Source of the DNA: Streptomyces sp. NBC_00513
GTDB taxonomy: Bacteria; Actinomycetota; Actinomycetes; Streptomycetales; Streptomycetaceae
NCBI RefSeq assembly: GCF_041431415.1
Contig: NZ_CP107845.1
Span: 6,510,001 to 6,574,000 of the forward strand
Length of the DNA stretch: 64,000 bases
Direction of reading: 5' to 3'
In this document: positions 8,608 to 17,311 of the stretch, piece by piece
Position numbering within the stretch: position 1 is the first letter of the stretch
Layout: each line of letters begins with the position of its first letter
Program-made: the position numbers and the translations under genes
Notes under the pieces: model-generated
Seen by the model: the letters and a program-made list of their open reading frames with translations, nothing else
Database searches by the model: none
What the model was told of the DNA's origin: nothing

Positions 8608-9141
8608 TCAGGCGCCGAGTCCGTACCCCTGGAGCCCCTTCCTCAGGGCGCGCAGGGCGTAGTACGTGCGGGATTTGACGGTGCCGGCCGGAATTCCGAG
8701 TTCCGCCGCGGCCTCGGCCACCGACCGGTCCTGGAAGTAGACCTGCATCAAGACCTCGCGGTGCTCCGGCCCCAGGCTGCCGACAGCGCGCCGCACGTCG
8801 ATCGCCGTGACCGAGCCGGCCACCGCGTCCACGGGCGCCGGCGCCTGCTCCAGGCCGTCCGGCTCCACCTCCTGAGGCCGCGACAGCCTGGCCCGGCGCG
8901 CGTCGATCGCCAGTCGCCGGGCGACGGTGAAGAGCCAGGGCCGCATGGAGTCGTGGCTGCTCGCCAGTACCTCGGGGTGCTGCCAGACCCGTACGAGGGT
9001 CTCCTGCACGAGGTCCTCGGCACGTTGCGCGTCCCCTGCGGTGAGGCCGAGCAGGAAACCGAACAGAGCCCGCCCGTGGTCGCGCTGGAGTTCGGCCAGC
9101 GCCTCGGGATCCGTGCGCCTGAGGGTGGGGGAGGTTGGCAC
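8608..9141 (-). CDS. ECF-type RNA polymerase sigma factor
   Basis: A 177-aa sigma-70 family protein with the two-domain ECF layout. Region 2 spans about residues 20-90 (HGRALFGFLLGLTAGDAQRA, EDLVQETLVRVWQHP, RPWLFTVARRLAIDARRAR). Region 4 spans about 115-170 (LGPEHREVLMQVYFQDRSVA and an AAAELGIPAGTVKSRTYYAL helix-turn-helix). The GTG start is preceded by GGAAGGAG at a good distance. ECF sigmas normally sit next to a membrane or zinc-binding anti-sigma gene; none is visible on either side. No ECF-type promoter (GGAAC-N16-17-CGT class) was found upstream for autoregulation. Confidence 0.92.
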   Translation of the reverse strand: MPTSPTLRRTDPEALAELQRDHGRALFGFLLGLTAGDAQRAEDLVQETLVRVWQHPEVLASSHDSMRPWLFTVARRLAIDARRARLSRPQEVEPDGLEQAPAPVDAVAGSVTAIDVRRAVGSLGPEHREVLMQVYFQDRSVAEAAAELGIPAGTVKSRTYYALRALRKGLQGYGLGA

Positions 9142-9362
9142 GAGTGGCTCCTTCCGAGGTTCGCCGGCGTCCGCTGGGGAGCCCGCTCGGGTCCGACGAA
9201 CTCACCCTGACCTGCGCGGAGCCGCCCCGGAACCGTCCTGCGCCGCCGATGCGCCCAAGCACCCGGGTCGTCCGGTGGGCGGCCCCGCCGGACGGTGAAC
9301 GGTCGAACGGCGCGGCGAACGGCCATCGGGGTGAGCCGGCGGGCGACGGGCGGCGCCGCTCC

Positions 9363-9390
9363 TTGACAGGGGGCGCCTTCTTCTATGAAT
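9363..9390 (+). promoter_or_regulatory. Probable vegetative promoter of the CapA-like gene
   Basis: TTGACA at 9363-9368 is a consensus -35 element, followed at a 15-16 base spacing by TATGAAT (9384-9390) as the -10. It lies about 40 bases before the start of the CapA-like lipoprotein gene, on the same strand, in an otherwise GC-rich divergent gap shared with the ECF sigma gene. Confidence 0.55.
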
Positions 9391-9430
9391 TCAGATCATC
9401 GGATAGTCCTACTAATGAGAGTTGGGGCAG

Positions 9431-10657
9431 ATGACCACGCGCACCCGCCGGGCCCTCGCGCTGTTGTCCGCGGTCCTGCTGTCGGCCGCCGTCGCGGGCT
9501 GCTCCACCTCCGAGCGAACCGCCCCCGCCCGACTGGCGCCGTCCCAGAGCCCCCCACCGTCCAGGGCCGGCGGCGCCCCCGCGGCCGCCGCCGGGGCCCC
9601 CGCGAGGGGGTTCACCCTGGTGGCGACCGGCGACGTACTGCCCCACACCTCCGTCATCCGGCAGGGGGCGGTGGACGCGGGCGGCGACGGGCACGATTTC
9701 AAGCCGTTGTTCGCAGGCGTCAAACCGGTCGTCTCGGCGGCCGACCTGGCCCTCTGCCACATGGAGACGATCTACGGCGAGGAGGGCGGGCCCTTCAGCG
9801 GTTACCCCGCCTTCAAGTCGCCGCCCGAGATCGCCGACGCGCTGAGGGACGCGGGCTACGACGGCTGCTCCACCGCGTCGAACCACACCCTGGACGACGG
9901 GGAGGAGGGGCTGGAACGCACCCTCGGCCGCTTCGACAAGGTCGGCCTGGGACACGCCGGTTCGGCCCGAACGGCCGCCGAGGCCGCCAGGACCAGGCTG
10001 TACACCGCGGGCACCGCCAAGGTCGCCCATCTGGCGTACACCTTCGACACCAACGGCTATCCGATGCCCGAGGGCAAGCCGTGGGCGGTCAACCTGCTCG
10101 AATCCAAGAAGATCGTCGCGGACGCGCGGGCGGCCCGGAAGGCGGGCGCGGACGTGGTGCTGGTCAGTACGCACTGGGGCACGGAATGGCAGACCGAGCC
10201 CGACGAGAGGCAGTTGTCCCTGGGCAGGGAACTCACGGCGTCGCAGACGGCCGGACGGCCGGACATCGACCTGGTCCTCGGCACCCACGCGCACATCCCA
10301 CAGGCCTACGAGAAGGTCAACGGGACCTGGATCGTCTACGGCATGGGCGACCAGGTGGCGGGCGAGATGTACAACCACGAGGGAGACCGCGACCTGCGCG
10401 GCAGCTACAGCTCCATCGGCCGCTTCACCTTCGCCCCGCCCGCCGCGGCCGGTCAGCGCTGGCAGGTCACGAAAGCCGAGTTCATCCCACAGCTCATGGA
10501 CAACGACGAGGGCAGGGTCGTCAACCTCGTCGACGCCCTGGCCGGACCGTCGGACCGGGACGACCACCGCACCGCGCACGAGGCCATCACCGAGGCCGTC
10601 CTCAGCCGAGGCGCCGCCAAGGACGGCCTGCAAGCGGTGACGCGGCCGACCCGCTGA
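9431..10657 (+). CDS. CapA-family (poly-gamma-glutamate synthesis type) lipoprotein
   Basis: A 408-aa exported protein. The signal peptide ends in a lipobox (LLSAAVAGC), followed by an Ala/Pro linker. The calcineurin-like CapA fold has TLVATGDVLPHTSVIRQGA, SAADLALCHMETIYGEEGG, GYDGCSTASNHTLDDGEEG, VVLVSTHWGTEW and DLVLGTHAHIPQAYEKVNG. Metal-binding Asp, Asn-His and His residues are all present, so it is probably an active phosphoesterase-like enzyme on the outer face of the membrane. CapA proteins are linked to capsule poly-gamma-glutamate, but no pgsB/C homologue is nearby, so the substrate here is unknown. The ATG is preferred over an in-frame TTG nine bases upstream. Confidence 0.88.
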   Translation: MTTRTRRALALLSAVLLSAAVAGCSTSERTAPARLAPSQSPPPSRAGGAPAAAAGAPARGFTLVATGDVLPHTSVIRQGAVDAGGDGHDFKPLFAGVKPVVSAADLALCHMETIYGEEGGPFSGYPAFKSPPEIADALRDAGYDGCSTASNHTLDDGEEGLERTLGRFDKVGLGHAGSARTAAEAARTRLYTAGTAKVAHLAYTFDTNGYPMPEGKPWAVNLLESKKIVADARAARKAGADVVLVSTHWGTEWQTEPDERQLSLGRELTASQTAGRPDIDLVLGTHAHIPQAYEKVNGTWIVYGMGDQVAGEMYNHEGDRDLRGSYSSIGRFTFAPPAAAGQRWQVTKAEFIPQLMDNDEGRVVNLVDALAGPSDRDDHRTAHEAITEAVLSRGAAKDGLQAVTRPTR

Positions 10658-10681
10658 GGCGCACGACCCGGTACCGCGGCC

Positions 10682-10698
10682 GACCCGGAGACCGGGTC
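10682..10698. terminator. Small hairpin between convergent genes
   Basis: GACCCGG-AGA-CCGGGTC forms a perfect 7-bp stem with a 3-base loop in the 64-bp gap between the CapA-like gene and the convergent universal stress protein gene. There is no T-run, which is common for Streptomyces terminators. Confidence 0.45.
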
Positions 10699-10721
10699 CG
10701 GACGGGGGCGAAGCGGTCGGG

Positions 10722-11183
10722 CTACGGCACGACGGTGACGGGCCAGCGGCCCGCCTTGACCAACCGGACCGCCACCGAGCCGATGATCCGGTGACCGGCC
10801 TGCTCGGAGGCGCCGACCACCACCGCGTCCGCCGTCAGCTCCTCCGCGGCGCTCACCAGGCCCGCGTACGGGTCCCCGCGGAACGTGTGGAACTGCCAGC
10901 GCACCTCGAAGATGCCCTTGAGTCGTTCCGCCGAGGCGCGGATCTCCGCGACGATGCCCTCGGCGATCTCCCCGGTCGCATCCGCCACCGGGGCGCCCAG
11001 CGAGGCACCGGCCTGCATCACCGGCTGGACGTACACCAACGCCAGCAGCGCGTTCTGCCGCCGGGCCAGCCCCGCCGCGTACGCCGCCGCCCGGAGTGAG
11101 GACTCCGACCCGTCGACCCCGGCAAGGATCACCTTCGGGCCGTCCGTACCGCGCTCGAATCCCGTGTTCACGTGCTCTGTCAC
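10722..11183 (-). CDS. Universal stress protein (UspA family)
   Basis: A 153-aa single-domain Usp. It opens the fold with KVILAGVDGSESSLRAAAYA and closes with the ATP-binding-type loop, here VVGASEQAGHRIIGSVAVRL followed by KAGRWPVTVVP. The usual G-2x-G-9x-G(S/T) loop is modified: the second Gly is retained as GASEQAGHRIIGSVA. The GTG start lies right after a GGAGG. Usp proteins bind ATP or other ligands and support stasis or stress survival. It is divergent from lysX with a 60-bp gap. Confidence 0.88.
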   Translation of the reverse strand: MTEHVNTGFERGTDGPKVILAGVDGSESSLRAAAYAAGLARRQNALLALVYVQPVMQAGASLGAPVADATGEIAEGIVAEIRASAERLKGIFEVRWQFHTFRGDPYAGLVSAAEELTADAVVVGASEQAGHRIIGSVAVRLVKAGRWPVTVVP

Positions 11184-11243
11184 GCCTCCGAGGCTAGCCG
11201 CCTCGCCGCGCGGACCGGCACGGGCCTCCCTACAGTGCGAACC

Positions 11244-14200
11244 ATGAGTGCCACCGTGGAGGAGACGCGCGGAACCCGGAACCGCTTCCTCAACCGGGTT
11301 CCCGACGCGTTCGGAGCGTTCTTCGGGACGCTCGGCCTGTTCTGTGCCCTGCTGGCGCTCTCCCCGACGCTGCGCAGACTCCTGCGGCACGTCACGCGCT
11401 TCCTCGACGAGTACGTGGTGCCCGTCAGCGAGAACCTCGCGTACGCCGTCTTCCTCTTCCTGCTCGCCGCCGCCCTCGGCATGCGCAAGCGGGTCGCGTG
11501 GTGGATCGTCGTCACCTATCTGGCCCTGCTGATCCTCGTCGACGTCCTGATCATCGCGGACGGGGACTACCAGGTCGGCGGCATCTCGATGGGCATCTCC
11601 GTCGCGGCCCTCGTCGTCCTCATCGCCGCCCGCAACGAGTTCTACGCCGCCTCCCGACCCGGCGCCCTGTGGCGGGCCCTGCTCGTACTGGGCCTCGGAC
11701 TGCTCGCCGCCGTCCTCCTCGGCTGGGGCCTGGTCGCGCTGTTCCCCGGCACCCTGCCCCAGGGGCAGTGGCTCGACTGGGCCGCCAAGCAGGTGTTCGG
11801 CGGACTCTTCTCCGCCCGCCAGTTCGACGGCCGCCCGCCCCGCCCCCTCTACTTCCTGCTCGGCCTGTTCGGCGCCCTCGCCCTGCTGAACGCGGCAGCC
11901 ACCCTCTTCCGCTCCCAGCGGCTGACCGCCGCCCTCCACGGCGACGAGGAGGCCCGCATCCGCGCCCTCCTCGGCGCGTACGGACGCGCCGACTCCCTCG
12001 GCTACTTCGCCACCCGCCGGGACAAGGCCGTCGTGTTCGCCCCCAGCGGCAAGGCCGCCGTGACCTACCGCGTGGAGGCGGGCGTCTGCCTCGCCAGCGG
12101 CGACCCGGTCGGCGACCCCGCCGCCTGGACCCCGGCCATCAACGCCTGGCTGGCGGTCGCCGGCCGCTACGGCTGGCAGCCCGCCGTCATGGGCGCCTCC
12201 GAGGACGGGGCGACCGCGTACGCCCGCTCCGGGCTCGGCGCCCTGCAACTCGGCGACGAGGCCATCCTGCAAGTGGCCCACTTCGACCTCGACGGCCGCG
12301 ACATGCGCGTCACCCGGCAGGCCGTCAACCGGGTCCGGCGCGCGGGCGCCACGACACTCATCCGCCGCCACTCCGCCCTCTCCGAGGACGAGATGCAAAT
12401 GATCGTCGACCGGGCCGACACCTGGCGCGACACCGAGACCGAACGCGGCTTCTCGATGGCCCTGGACCGGCTCGGAGACGCCGCCGACGGAGACTGCCTG
12501 CTGGTCGAGGCCCTCGACGACAAGGGCGAGCTGATCGCCCTGCTGTCCTTCGTCCCCTGGGGCAAGGACGGCATCTCCCTCGACCTGATGCGCCGCGACC
12601 GCTCCGCGCCCAACGGGGTCATGGAGTTCATGGTCGCCCAACTGTGCGCCGCCGCGCCCGGCCTGGGAGTACGCCGCATCTCCCTGAACTTCGCCGTCTT
12701 CCGGTCCGCGTTCGAGGAGGGCGGCAGGATCGGCGCCGGCCCGATCCTGCGGCTGTGGCGCAAACTGCTGCTGTTCTTCTCGCGCTGGTGGCAGCTGGAG
12801 GCCCTGTACCGCTCGAACGTCAAGTACGGCCCCGAGTGGTACCCCCGGTTCCTCTGCTACCAGGACGCCGGCTCGCTCGCCCGGGTCAGCCTCGCCTCCG
12901 GCATCGCCGAGGGCTTCGTCTCCGTACCGCGCATGCGCACCCTGTGGGGCAACGGCCACCCCAAGGGCCTCACCGCCCCGTCCAGCACCGCGGGTCTGCC
13001 CTCCATCGACTCCCTCGGACTGGAATCGGTGGGGGAGCCCGGCCAGGGCGCCCCGGTCGAACGACTGCCCGAGCAGGTGCGGGTCCGCCACGCCAAGCTG
13101 GACCGGATCCGGGCCGCCGGCACCGACCCCTACCCGGTCGGCATCCGACAGCGCACCCACACCGTCGCACAGCTGAAGGCCGCCCACCCCGGCTACCCGC
13201 CCGGAGCCCGGACCGGCGAGGAGGTGACCCTCGCCGGTCGCCTCATGGTGGTACGCGACCTCGGCGGCGTGGTCTTCGCCGTGCTGCGCGACTGGACCGG
13301 CGACACCCAGCTGATGTTCACGCGGGACGAGGCCGGAGCGGAGGTACTGGACTCCTTCACCTCCCAGGTCGACTTCGGCGACCAGGTCGTGGTCTCCGGT
13401 GAGGTCGGCACCAGCAGGACCGGCGAGCTGTCCGTCGTGGTCGCCTCCTGGCAGCTCACCGGCAAATGCCTGCGCCCGCTGCCCGACAAGCGCAAGGGTC
13501 TCGCCGACCCCGAGGCGCGCGTGCGCCGGCGCTACCTCGACCTCATCTCCGGCCCGGAGGCCCGGGACGTCGTACGCGCCCGCTCCAGCGCGGTCCAGGC
13601 CCTGCGCCAGGGGCTGCTGGACCGCGGCTACCTGGAGGTCGAGACCCCGATGCTCCAGCAGATCCACGGCGGGGCGAACGCCCGGCCGTTCCGCACCCAC
13701 ATCAACGCCTACGACCTCGACCTGTACCTGCGCATCGCGCCCGAGCTGTACCTGAAGCGGCTCTGCGTCGGCGGCATGGAGAAGGTCTTCGAGATGGGCC
13801 GCACCTTCCGCAACGAGGGCGTCTCCTACAAACACAACCCCGAGTTCACGATGCTGGAGGCGTACCAGGCGTTCGCCGACTACGACGTGATGCTCGACCT
13901 CACCCGCGAACTCATCCAGGGCGCCGCCACCGCCGCCTACGGCTCGCCCATCGCCCACAAGGCGGACGCCGACGGCAAGCTCGTCGTCCACGACATCTCC
14001 GGGACCTGGCCGGTCAAGACGATGTACGGGGCGATCGGCGAGGCACTCGGCGAGGAGGTCGACGCCGACACCGAGGAACACGTGCTGCGCCGGCTGTGCG
14101 ACCGGGCGTCGGTCCCCCACACCCCCGAGAACACCCGCGGCGACGTGGTTCTGGAGATGTACGAGCGGCTGGTGGAGGAGCGGACCAAGCTCCCCACCTT

Positions 14201-14546
14201 CTACAAGGACTTCCCCACCGACGTCTCCCCGCTGACCCGACAGCACCGCAAGGACCCCAGACTCGCCGAACGCTGGGACCTGGTGGCCTTCGGCACCGAA
14301 CTGGGCACCGCCTACTCGGAACTCACCGACCCCGTGGAACAGCGCCGCCGACTCACCGAACAGTCGCTGTTGGCCGCGGGCGGCGACCCGGAGGCGATGG
14401 AACTCGACAACGACTTCCTGGACGCGCTGGAGTACGCGATGCCGCCGACCGGGGGCCTGGGGATCGGCGTCGACCGACTCGTCATGTTCCTCACGGGTCT
14501 GACGATCCGGGAGACGCTTCCGTTCCCGCTGGTGCGCCGCGGTTGA
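11244..14546 (+). CDS. lysX: LysX: lysylphosphatidylglycerol synthase fused to lysyl-tRNA synthetase
   Basis: An 1100-aa bifunctional envelope enzyme. Residues 1-225 hold six or so membrane segments. Residues about 235-560 are an MprF-type DUF2156 lysyltransferase domain (TRRDKAVVFAPSGKA, VMGASEDGATAYARSGLGAL, SLNFAVFRSAFEEGG). Residues about 650-1100 form a class II LysRS: an OB-fold (EEVTLAGRLMVVRDLGGVVF), GGANARPFRTHINAYD near 809, RNEGVSYKHNPEFTMLEAYQ, and the motif 3 GLGIGVDRLVMFLTG near 1071. It charges tRNA-Lys and transfers lysine to phosphatidylglycerol, which reduces the membrane's negative charge. In mycobacteria this confers resistance to cationic peptides. The length matches actinobacterial LysX, and the catalytic motifs appear intact. 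Confidence 0.95.
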   Translation: MSATVEETRGTRNRFLNRVPDAFGAFFGTLGLFCALLALSPTLRRLLRHVTRFLDEYVVPVSENLAYAVFLFLLAAALGMRKRVAWWIVVTYLALLILVDVLIIADGDYQVGGISMGISVAALVVLIAARNEFYAASRPGALWRALLVLGLGLLAAVLLGWGLVALFPGTLPQGQWLDWAAKQVFGGLFSARQFDGRPPRPLYFLLGLFGALALLNAAATLFRSQRLTAALHGDEEARIRALLGAYGRADSLGYFATRRDKAVVFAPSGKAAVTYRVEAGVCLASGDPVGDPAAWTPAINAWLAVAGRYGWQPAVMGASEDGATAYARSGLGALQLGDEAILQVAHFDLDGRDMRVTRQAVNRVRRAGATTLIRRHSALSEDEMQMIVDRADTWRDTETERGFSMALDRLGDAADGDCLLVEALDDKGELIALLSFVPWGKDGISLDLMRRDRSAPNGVMEFMVAQLCAAAPGLGVRRISLNFAVFRSAFEEGGRIGAGPILRLWRKLLLFFSRWWQLEALYRSNVKYGPEWYPRFLCYQDAGSLARVSLASGIAEGFVSVPRMRTLWGNGHPKGLTAPSSTAGLPSIDSLGLESVGEPGQGAPVERLPEQVRVRHAKLDRIRAAGTDPYPVGIRQRTHTVAQLKAAHPGYPPGARTGEEVTLAGRLMVVRDLGGVVFAVLRDWTGDTQLMFTRDEAGAEVLDSFTSQVDFGDQVVVSGEVGTSRTGELSVVVASWQLTGKCLRPLPDKRKGLADPEARVRRRYLDLISGPEARDVVRARSSAVQALRQGLLDRGYLEVETPMLQQIHGGANARPFRTHINAYDLDLYLRIAPELYLKRLCVGGMEKVFEMGRTFRNEGVSYKHNPEFTMLEAYQAFADYDVMLDLTRELIQGAATAAYGSPIAHKADADGKLVVHDISGTWPVKTMYGAIGEALGEEVDADTEEHVLRRLCDRASVPHTPENTRGDVVLEMYERLVEERTKLPTFYKDFPTDVSPLTRQHRKDPRLAERWDLVAFGTELGTAYSELTDPVEQRRRLTEQSLLAAGGDPEAMELDNDFLDALEYAMPPTGGLGIGVDRLVMFLTGLTIRETLPFPLVRRG

Positions 14547-14623
14547 CCGGTCCGGACGCGGCCGGCCCGTCCGGACGCGGCTGGTCCGTGCGGGTGAGGG
14601 GGAGGAAGCGCTCCCGCGCCTCT

Positions 14624-14643
14624 CGACATCTTCGACGATGTCG
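14624..14643. promoter_or_regulatory. Inverted repeat just upstream of the deacetylase start
   Basis: CGACATC-TTCGAC-GATGTCG is a perfect 7-bp inverted repeat with a 6-base loop, ending 16 bases before the ATG of the polysaccharide deacetylase gene. It could be an operator, or a 5'-UTR hairpin affecting translation, since the intervening ribosome binding site is weak. Confidence 0.45.
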
Positions 14644-14659
14644 TTGATACGTAGTAAGA

Positions 14660-15547
14660 ATGAAAAATGACGAACCGACAGTAGGGCGACGCGTGCTCCT
14701 GCGCAGCGCCGTCTTCCTCGGAGTCGCCGCCGCTTCCGGGCTGCTGACCGGGGGCGAGACCGACACACACGTCCCGAGAGCCGCCGGCCCGGCCCCGGCC
14801 GCCGGCCCCGGACCCGCCGGAGGCCCGCCCGCCCGCCTGCCCCAGGGCCCGCCCCCCACCTCGTACCGGCTGGCCCCGATGACCTCCGACTCACCCGTGC
14901 GTCCGGCCGCGGCGAAGCCCGCCGTCCGCACCCGACCCATCGAGGGACTGCCGGCCGACCCGAGCACGGCCGGCGCCATGGTGCTCACCTTCGACGACGG
15001 CCCCGACCCCCGCTACACCCCCGGGATCCTCGACACCCTCGCCCGGTACCACGTCCGCGCCATGTTCTTCGTCTGCGGGGAGATGGCCACCGACAACCGC
15101 GACCTGATGCGCCGCATGGTCGCCGAGGGACACGTCATCGGCAACCACACCTGGACCCACCCGCTGATCCCCCAACTCACCCGACCCGCCCTCGCCTCCG
15201 AGATCGGACGCACGAGCGACGTCGTACAACAAGCGGTGGGCGAGGCACCCCAGTGGTTCCGGGCGCCGTACGGGGCGTGGAACAGGGCCGCCTTCGAGAT
15301 CGGCGCCGAACTGGGCATGGAGCCGCTGGCCTGGACCGTGGACTCCCTGGACTGGACGGAGCCCGGCACCACGGCCATCGTCTCCCGCGTCCTCAAGGGC
15401 GCCGGATCCGGGGTGATCGTGCTGAACCACGACGCGGGCGGAGACCGCGCGCAGAGCGTCCAGGCACTCGCCACCTACCTGCCCCAACTGCTGTCGCGGG
15501 GCTACCGGATGACCCTGCCGACGCTGCCCGCGTCGCCGCCGCGCTGA
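14660..15547 (+). CDS. Secreted polysaccharide deacetylase (NodB fold, CE4 family)
   Basis: A 295-aa exported enzyme. The N-terminus has a Tat-like GRRVLLRSAVFLGVAAASG signal followed by an Ala/Pro/Gly linker. The NodB domain begins near residue 110 with VLTFDDGPDPRYTPGILDTL (motif 1, catalytic Asp pair). It continues with EGHVIGNHTWTHP (motif 2, metal His), WFRAPYGAW (motif 3, RxPY), VDSLDWTEPG (motif 4) and VIVLNHDAGG (motif 5, Leu-x-His). All metal and catalytic residues are present. It probably removes acetyl groups from peptidoglycan or chitin-type polymers outside the cell. Convergent with the class F sortase gene, 43 bases apart. Confidence 0.92.
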   Translation: MKNDEPTVGRRVLLRSAVFLGVAAASGLLTGGETDTHVPRAAGPAPAAGPGPAGGPPARLPQGPPPTSYRLAPMTSDSPVRPAAAKPAVRTRPIEGLPADPSTAGAMVLTFDDGPDPRYTPGILDTLARYHVRAMFFVCGEMATDNRDLMRRMVAEGHVIGNHTWTHPLIPQLTRPALASEIGRTSDVVQQAVGEAPQWFRAPYGAWNRAAFEIGAELGMEPLAWTVDSLDWTEPGTTAIVSRVLKGAGSGVIVLNHDAGGDRAQSVQALATYLPQLLSRGYRMTLPTLPASPPR

Positions 15548-15590
15548 GGATCCCCTGCGCGGCGGCGACGTACCGACGCCGATCGACCGC

Positions 15591-16256
15591 TCAGCGGGCC
15601 TCCACCATCCGGGCGAAGACGACCACGTTGCCGTCGTAGCCCCGAGCCTTCGAGTAGCCGCCGCCACAAGTGATCACCCGGAGTTCCGCGTGCCCGGTGT
15701 CCCCGTACACCCGGGCTCCGGGGAAGGCGTCCTTGGAGAACACCTCCACGCCGTACACCTCGAACACGGCCGTGCGCCCGTCGTACCGCTCCACCTCGAC
15801 GCGGCTGCCCTTGCGGACCGAACCCAGACCGTAGAAAACGGCCGGACCCTGCGCGTTGTCCACGTGACCCACGATCACGGCGGACCCGCGCTGGCCCGGC
15901 GAGATCCCGTTGAGGTACCAGCCGGCGAGGTTCGGATCCGCAGGCGGCGGGGCGTCGATCCAGCCCGTCGCGTCCAGCCCGACCGTCATCACCGGCGCGT
16001 CCACGCTGATCCCGGGGATCCGGATGCGTTGGACCGACGAGTGCTCCAACACCTCCATGTCCGCGGGCGGCGCGGGTGGTGCTGCCGGCAGTCGATCGGT
16101 ATGCGCCCCGACCGCCGCCGCGGCGGCGGGCTGTGGCGGCCCGTCCTCGAAGTCCACGCCGTTGCGCATCATGGCGAGGCCGGTGAGCAGGACCAGCGCG
16201 AGCGCACCCCAGGGGGAGTACCTCCTCGGTCGCTGCTCACTTTCGTCCTCGGTCAT
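15591..16256 (-). CDS. Class F sortase
   Basis: A 221-aa membrane-anchored transpeptidase. A short cytoplasmic start and one membrane span (SPWGALALVLLTGLAMMRNG, about residues 14-33) are followed by a Pro/Ala linker. The sortase barrel runs from about residue 85, with VQRIRIPGISVDAPVMTVGL, the catalytic His in SAVIVGHVDN and the catalytic Cys in LRVITCGGGY near residue 200, and a later Arg in VVVFARMVEAR. The start has a GGGAGAG ribosome binding site. Class F enzymes are typical of actinobacteria and their substrates are mostly unknown. The two genes upstream and beyond (16609 and 17312) encode secreted proteins with membrane-span plus Arg-rich tails and are candidate substrates. Confidence 0.92.
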   Translation of the reverse strand: MTEDESEQRPRRYSPWGALALVLLTGLAMMRNGVDFEDGPPQPAAAAAVGAHTDRLPAAPPAPPADMEVLEHSSVQRIRIPGISVDAPVMTVGLDATGWIDAPPPADPNLAGWYLNGISPGQRGSAVIVGHVDNAQGPAVFYGLGSVRKGSRVEVERYDGRTAVFEVYGVEVFSKDAFPGARVYGDTGHAELRVITCGGGYSKARGYDGNVVVFARMVEAR

Positions 16257-16608
16257 GGCTCTCCCTTCCCGACGCGGGGGTCCCGACCCGCGTTCCAGTC
16301 CCTCCCCGGTACGCCCTTCTTCACGCACGCTAAGGGTGCACGCGCGGGACGGCGATCGGGGAAGGGCGAACGGGTGGTGCCGCCGGACGGGGTGCGGCCA
16401 TCCAGGTAATCGTCACATAAATGGCTGACGGGTCGTGACCTGCGGATCCGTCAGATGAGATGCCCGCGCTTCGGCGTGTCGCTCAACCGGGCGGCCCAAA
16501 GCCGGAAATGCGCTGGTTGCGAGCCGACCCGAGGGTTCGTGATGGGAGGCGTTCTCGTCGATCTTCCCGGGCGACCGCTCCGGGGCGCTTCCCGCTGGAG
16601 GTTCCACC
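16257..16608. other. 352-bp divergent intergenic region without recognisable gene
   Basis: This gap separates the class F sortase from the divergent secreted protein gene at 16609. It holds the ribosome binding site GGAGG at 16600-16604 for the latter. I find no convincing -35/-10 pair, strong palindrome or reading frame with normal codon bias in it. Short segments near 16411-16440 are AT-richer and may contain a promoter. Confidence 0.4.
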
Positions 16609-17121
16609 ATGCGTGCTTCTCGCGCTCTTGCCGTGACCGCCGCGGCGTTCGCCGTCGTCGGTCTCGGGATTCCGTTCGCTTCGGCGAACCCGGCAGGCGG
16701 GCCGCCATCAGGCGGCGGCAACGGCCCAAGCAACGTCACGGTCAATCCGTACTCCGTCCACCAGGGCTCCACGATGCAGGTCAGCGCGGCCGGCTGCGGC
16801 CACGGTGGCACGGTCTGGTCGCACGGCAACTTTCCGCAGACGAACCTGTCGGCCGGTTCCATCGGGTTCGCGACCGTCCGCATCTTCAATCACGCGTCCC
16901 CCGGCCACCAGACGCTGTCCGTCAAGTGCCACGACAACAGCCTGGTGGCCACGCACCGCTTCACGATCCTCGACGGGCGCGGTGCGCAAGGCGGCCTGGG
17001 CGGCTCCTTCGGCCCGTCCGCCACCGAGACCGCCATCGGCGCGGGGCTGATCAGCGCCGCCGCCCTCGGGGCCGGCGTCCACGTGATGCGCCGTCGCCGT
17101 CCCCTCGCCGGCCGGGCCTGA
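16609..17121 (+). CDS. Secreted surface protein with C-terminal membrane span and RRRR tail
   Basis: A 170-aa exported protein of unknown function with a perfect GGAGG ribosome binding site. The signal peptide (SRALAVTAAAFAVVGLGIPF, cleavage after ASA) is followed by a mature domain of about 85 residues. That domain has two Cys (AAGCGHGG and LSVKCHDN) and beta-rich sequence, probably an Ig-like fold with one disulfide. The C-terminus is GLGGSFGPSATETA, a hydrophobic span, then MRRRRPLAGRA. The tail layout is that of a sortase-type sorting signal without an LPxTG motif. It is divergent from the class F sortase and convergent with 17312-17986, whose product has the same GLGGS/span/RRRR ending. 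Confidence 0.8.
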   Translation: MRASRALAVTAAAFAVVGLGIPFASANPAGGPPSGGGNGPSNVTVNPYSVHQGSTMQVSAAGCGHGGTVWSHGNFPQTNLSAGSIGFATVRIFNHASPGHQTLSVKCHDNSLVATHRFTILDGRGAQGGLGGSFGPSATETAIGAGLISAAALGAGVHVMRRRRPLAGRA

Positions 17122-17150
17122 CAGGCCGCCGACCTCCCCGGTCGTCCCGG

Positions 17151-17201
17151 AACCGCCGGTCGCCCCGAAGTCCTGACCAGGACTCGGGGCGACCGGCGGT
17201 T
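17151..17201. terminator. Strong bidirectional terminator
   Basis: Two arms of 24 and 23 bases (AACCGCCGGTCGCCCCGA..., 17151-17174, and its complement, 17179-17201) pair over their whole length with one bulged A and a four-base loop GACC. It lies 30 bases after one gene and 110 bases after the other gene of a convergent pair, so it probably ends both transcripts. Confidence 0.88.
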
Positions 17202-17311
17202 GTCGGGTACGCGGAACGGATGGTGCGCACGAGAGGGACGGGCGGTGCGGGCGGTACGGGTGGTACGGGTGGTGGGCGCGGGTCGGGCGGGGTGCGGCCC
17301 GTGCGAGCGGG

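Noticed and set aside
9422..9431. TTG start for the CapA-like gene
   Set aside because: The ATG at 9431 adds no conserved residues upstream and fits the signal peptide better.
10722..14894. A 1390-codon minus-strand open frame over lysX
   Set aside because: It is antisense to the conserved LysX domains and arises from GC-rich third positions. Only its last 153 codons (the universal stress protein) have protein-like sequence and a start signal.
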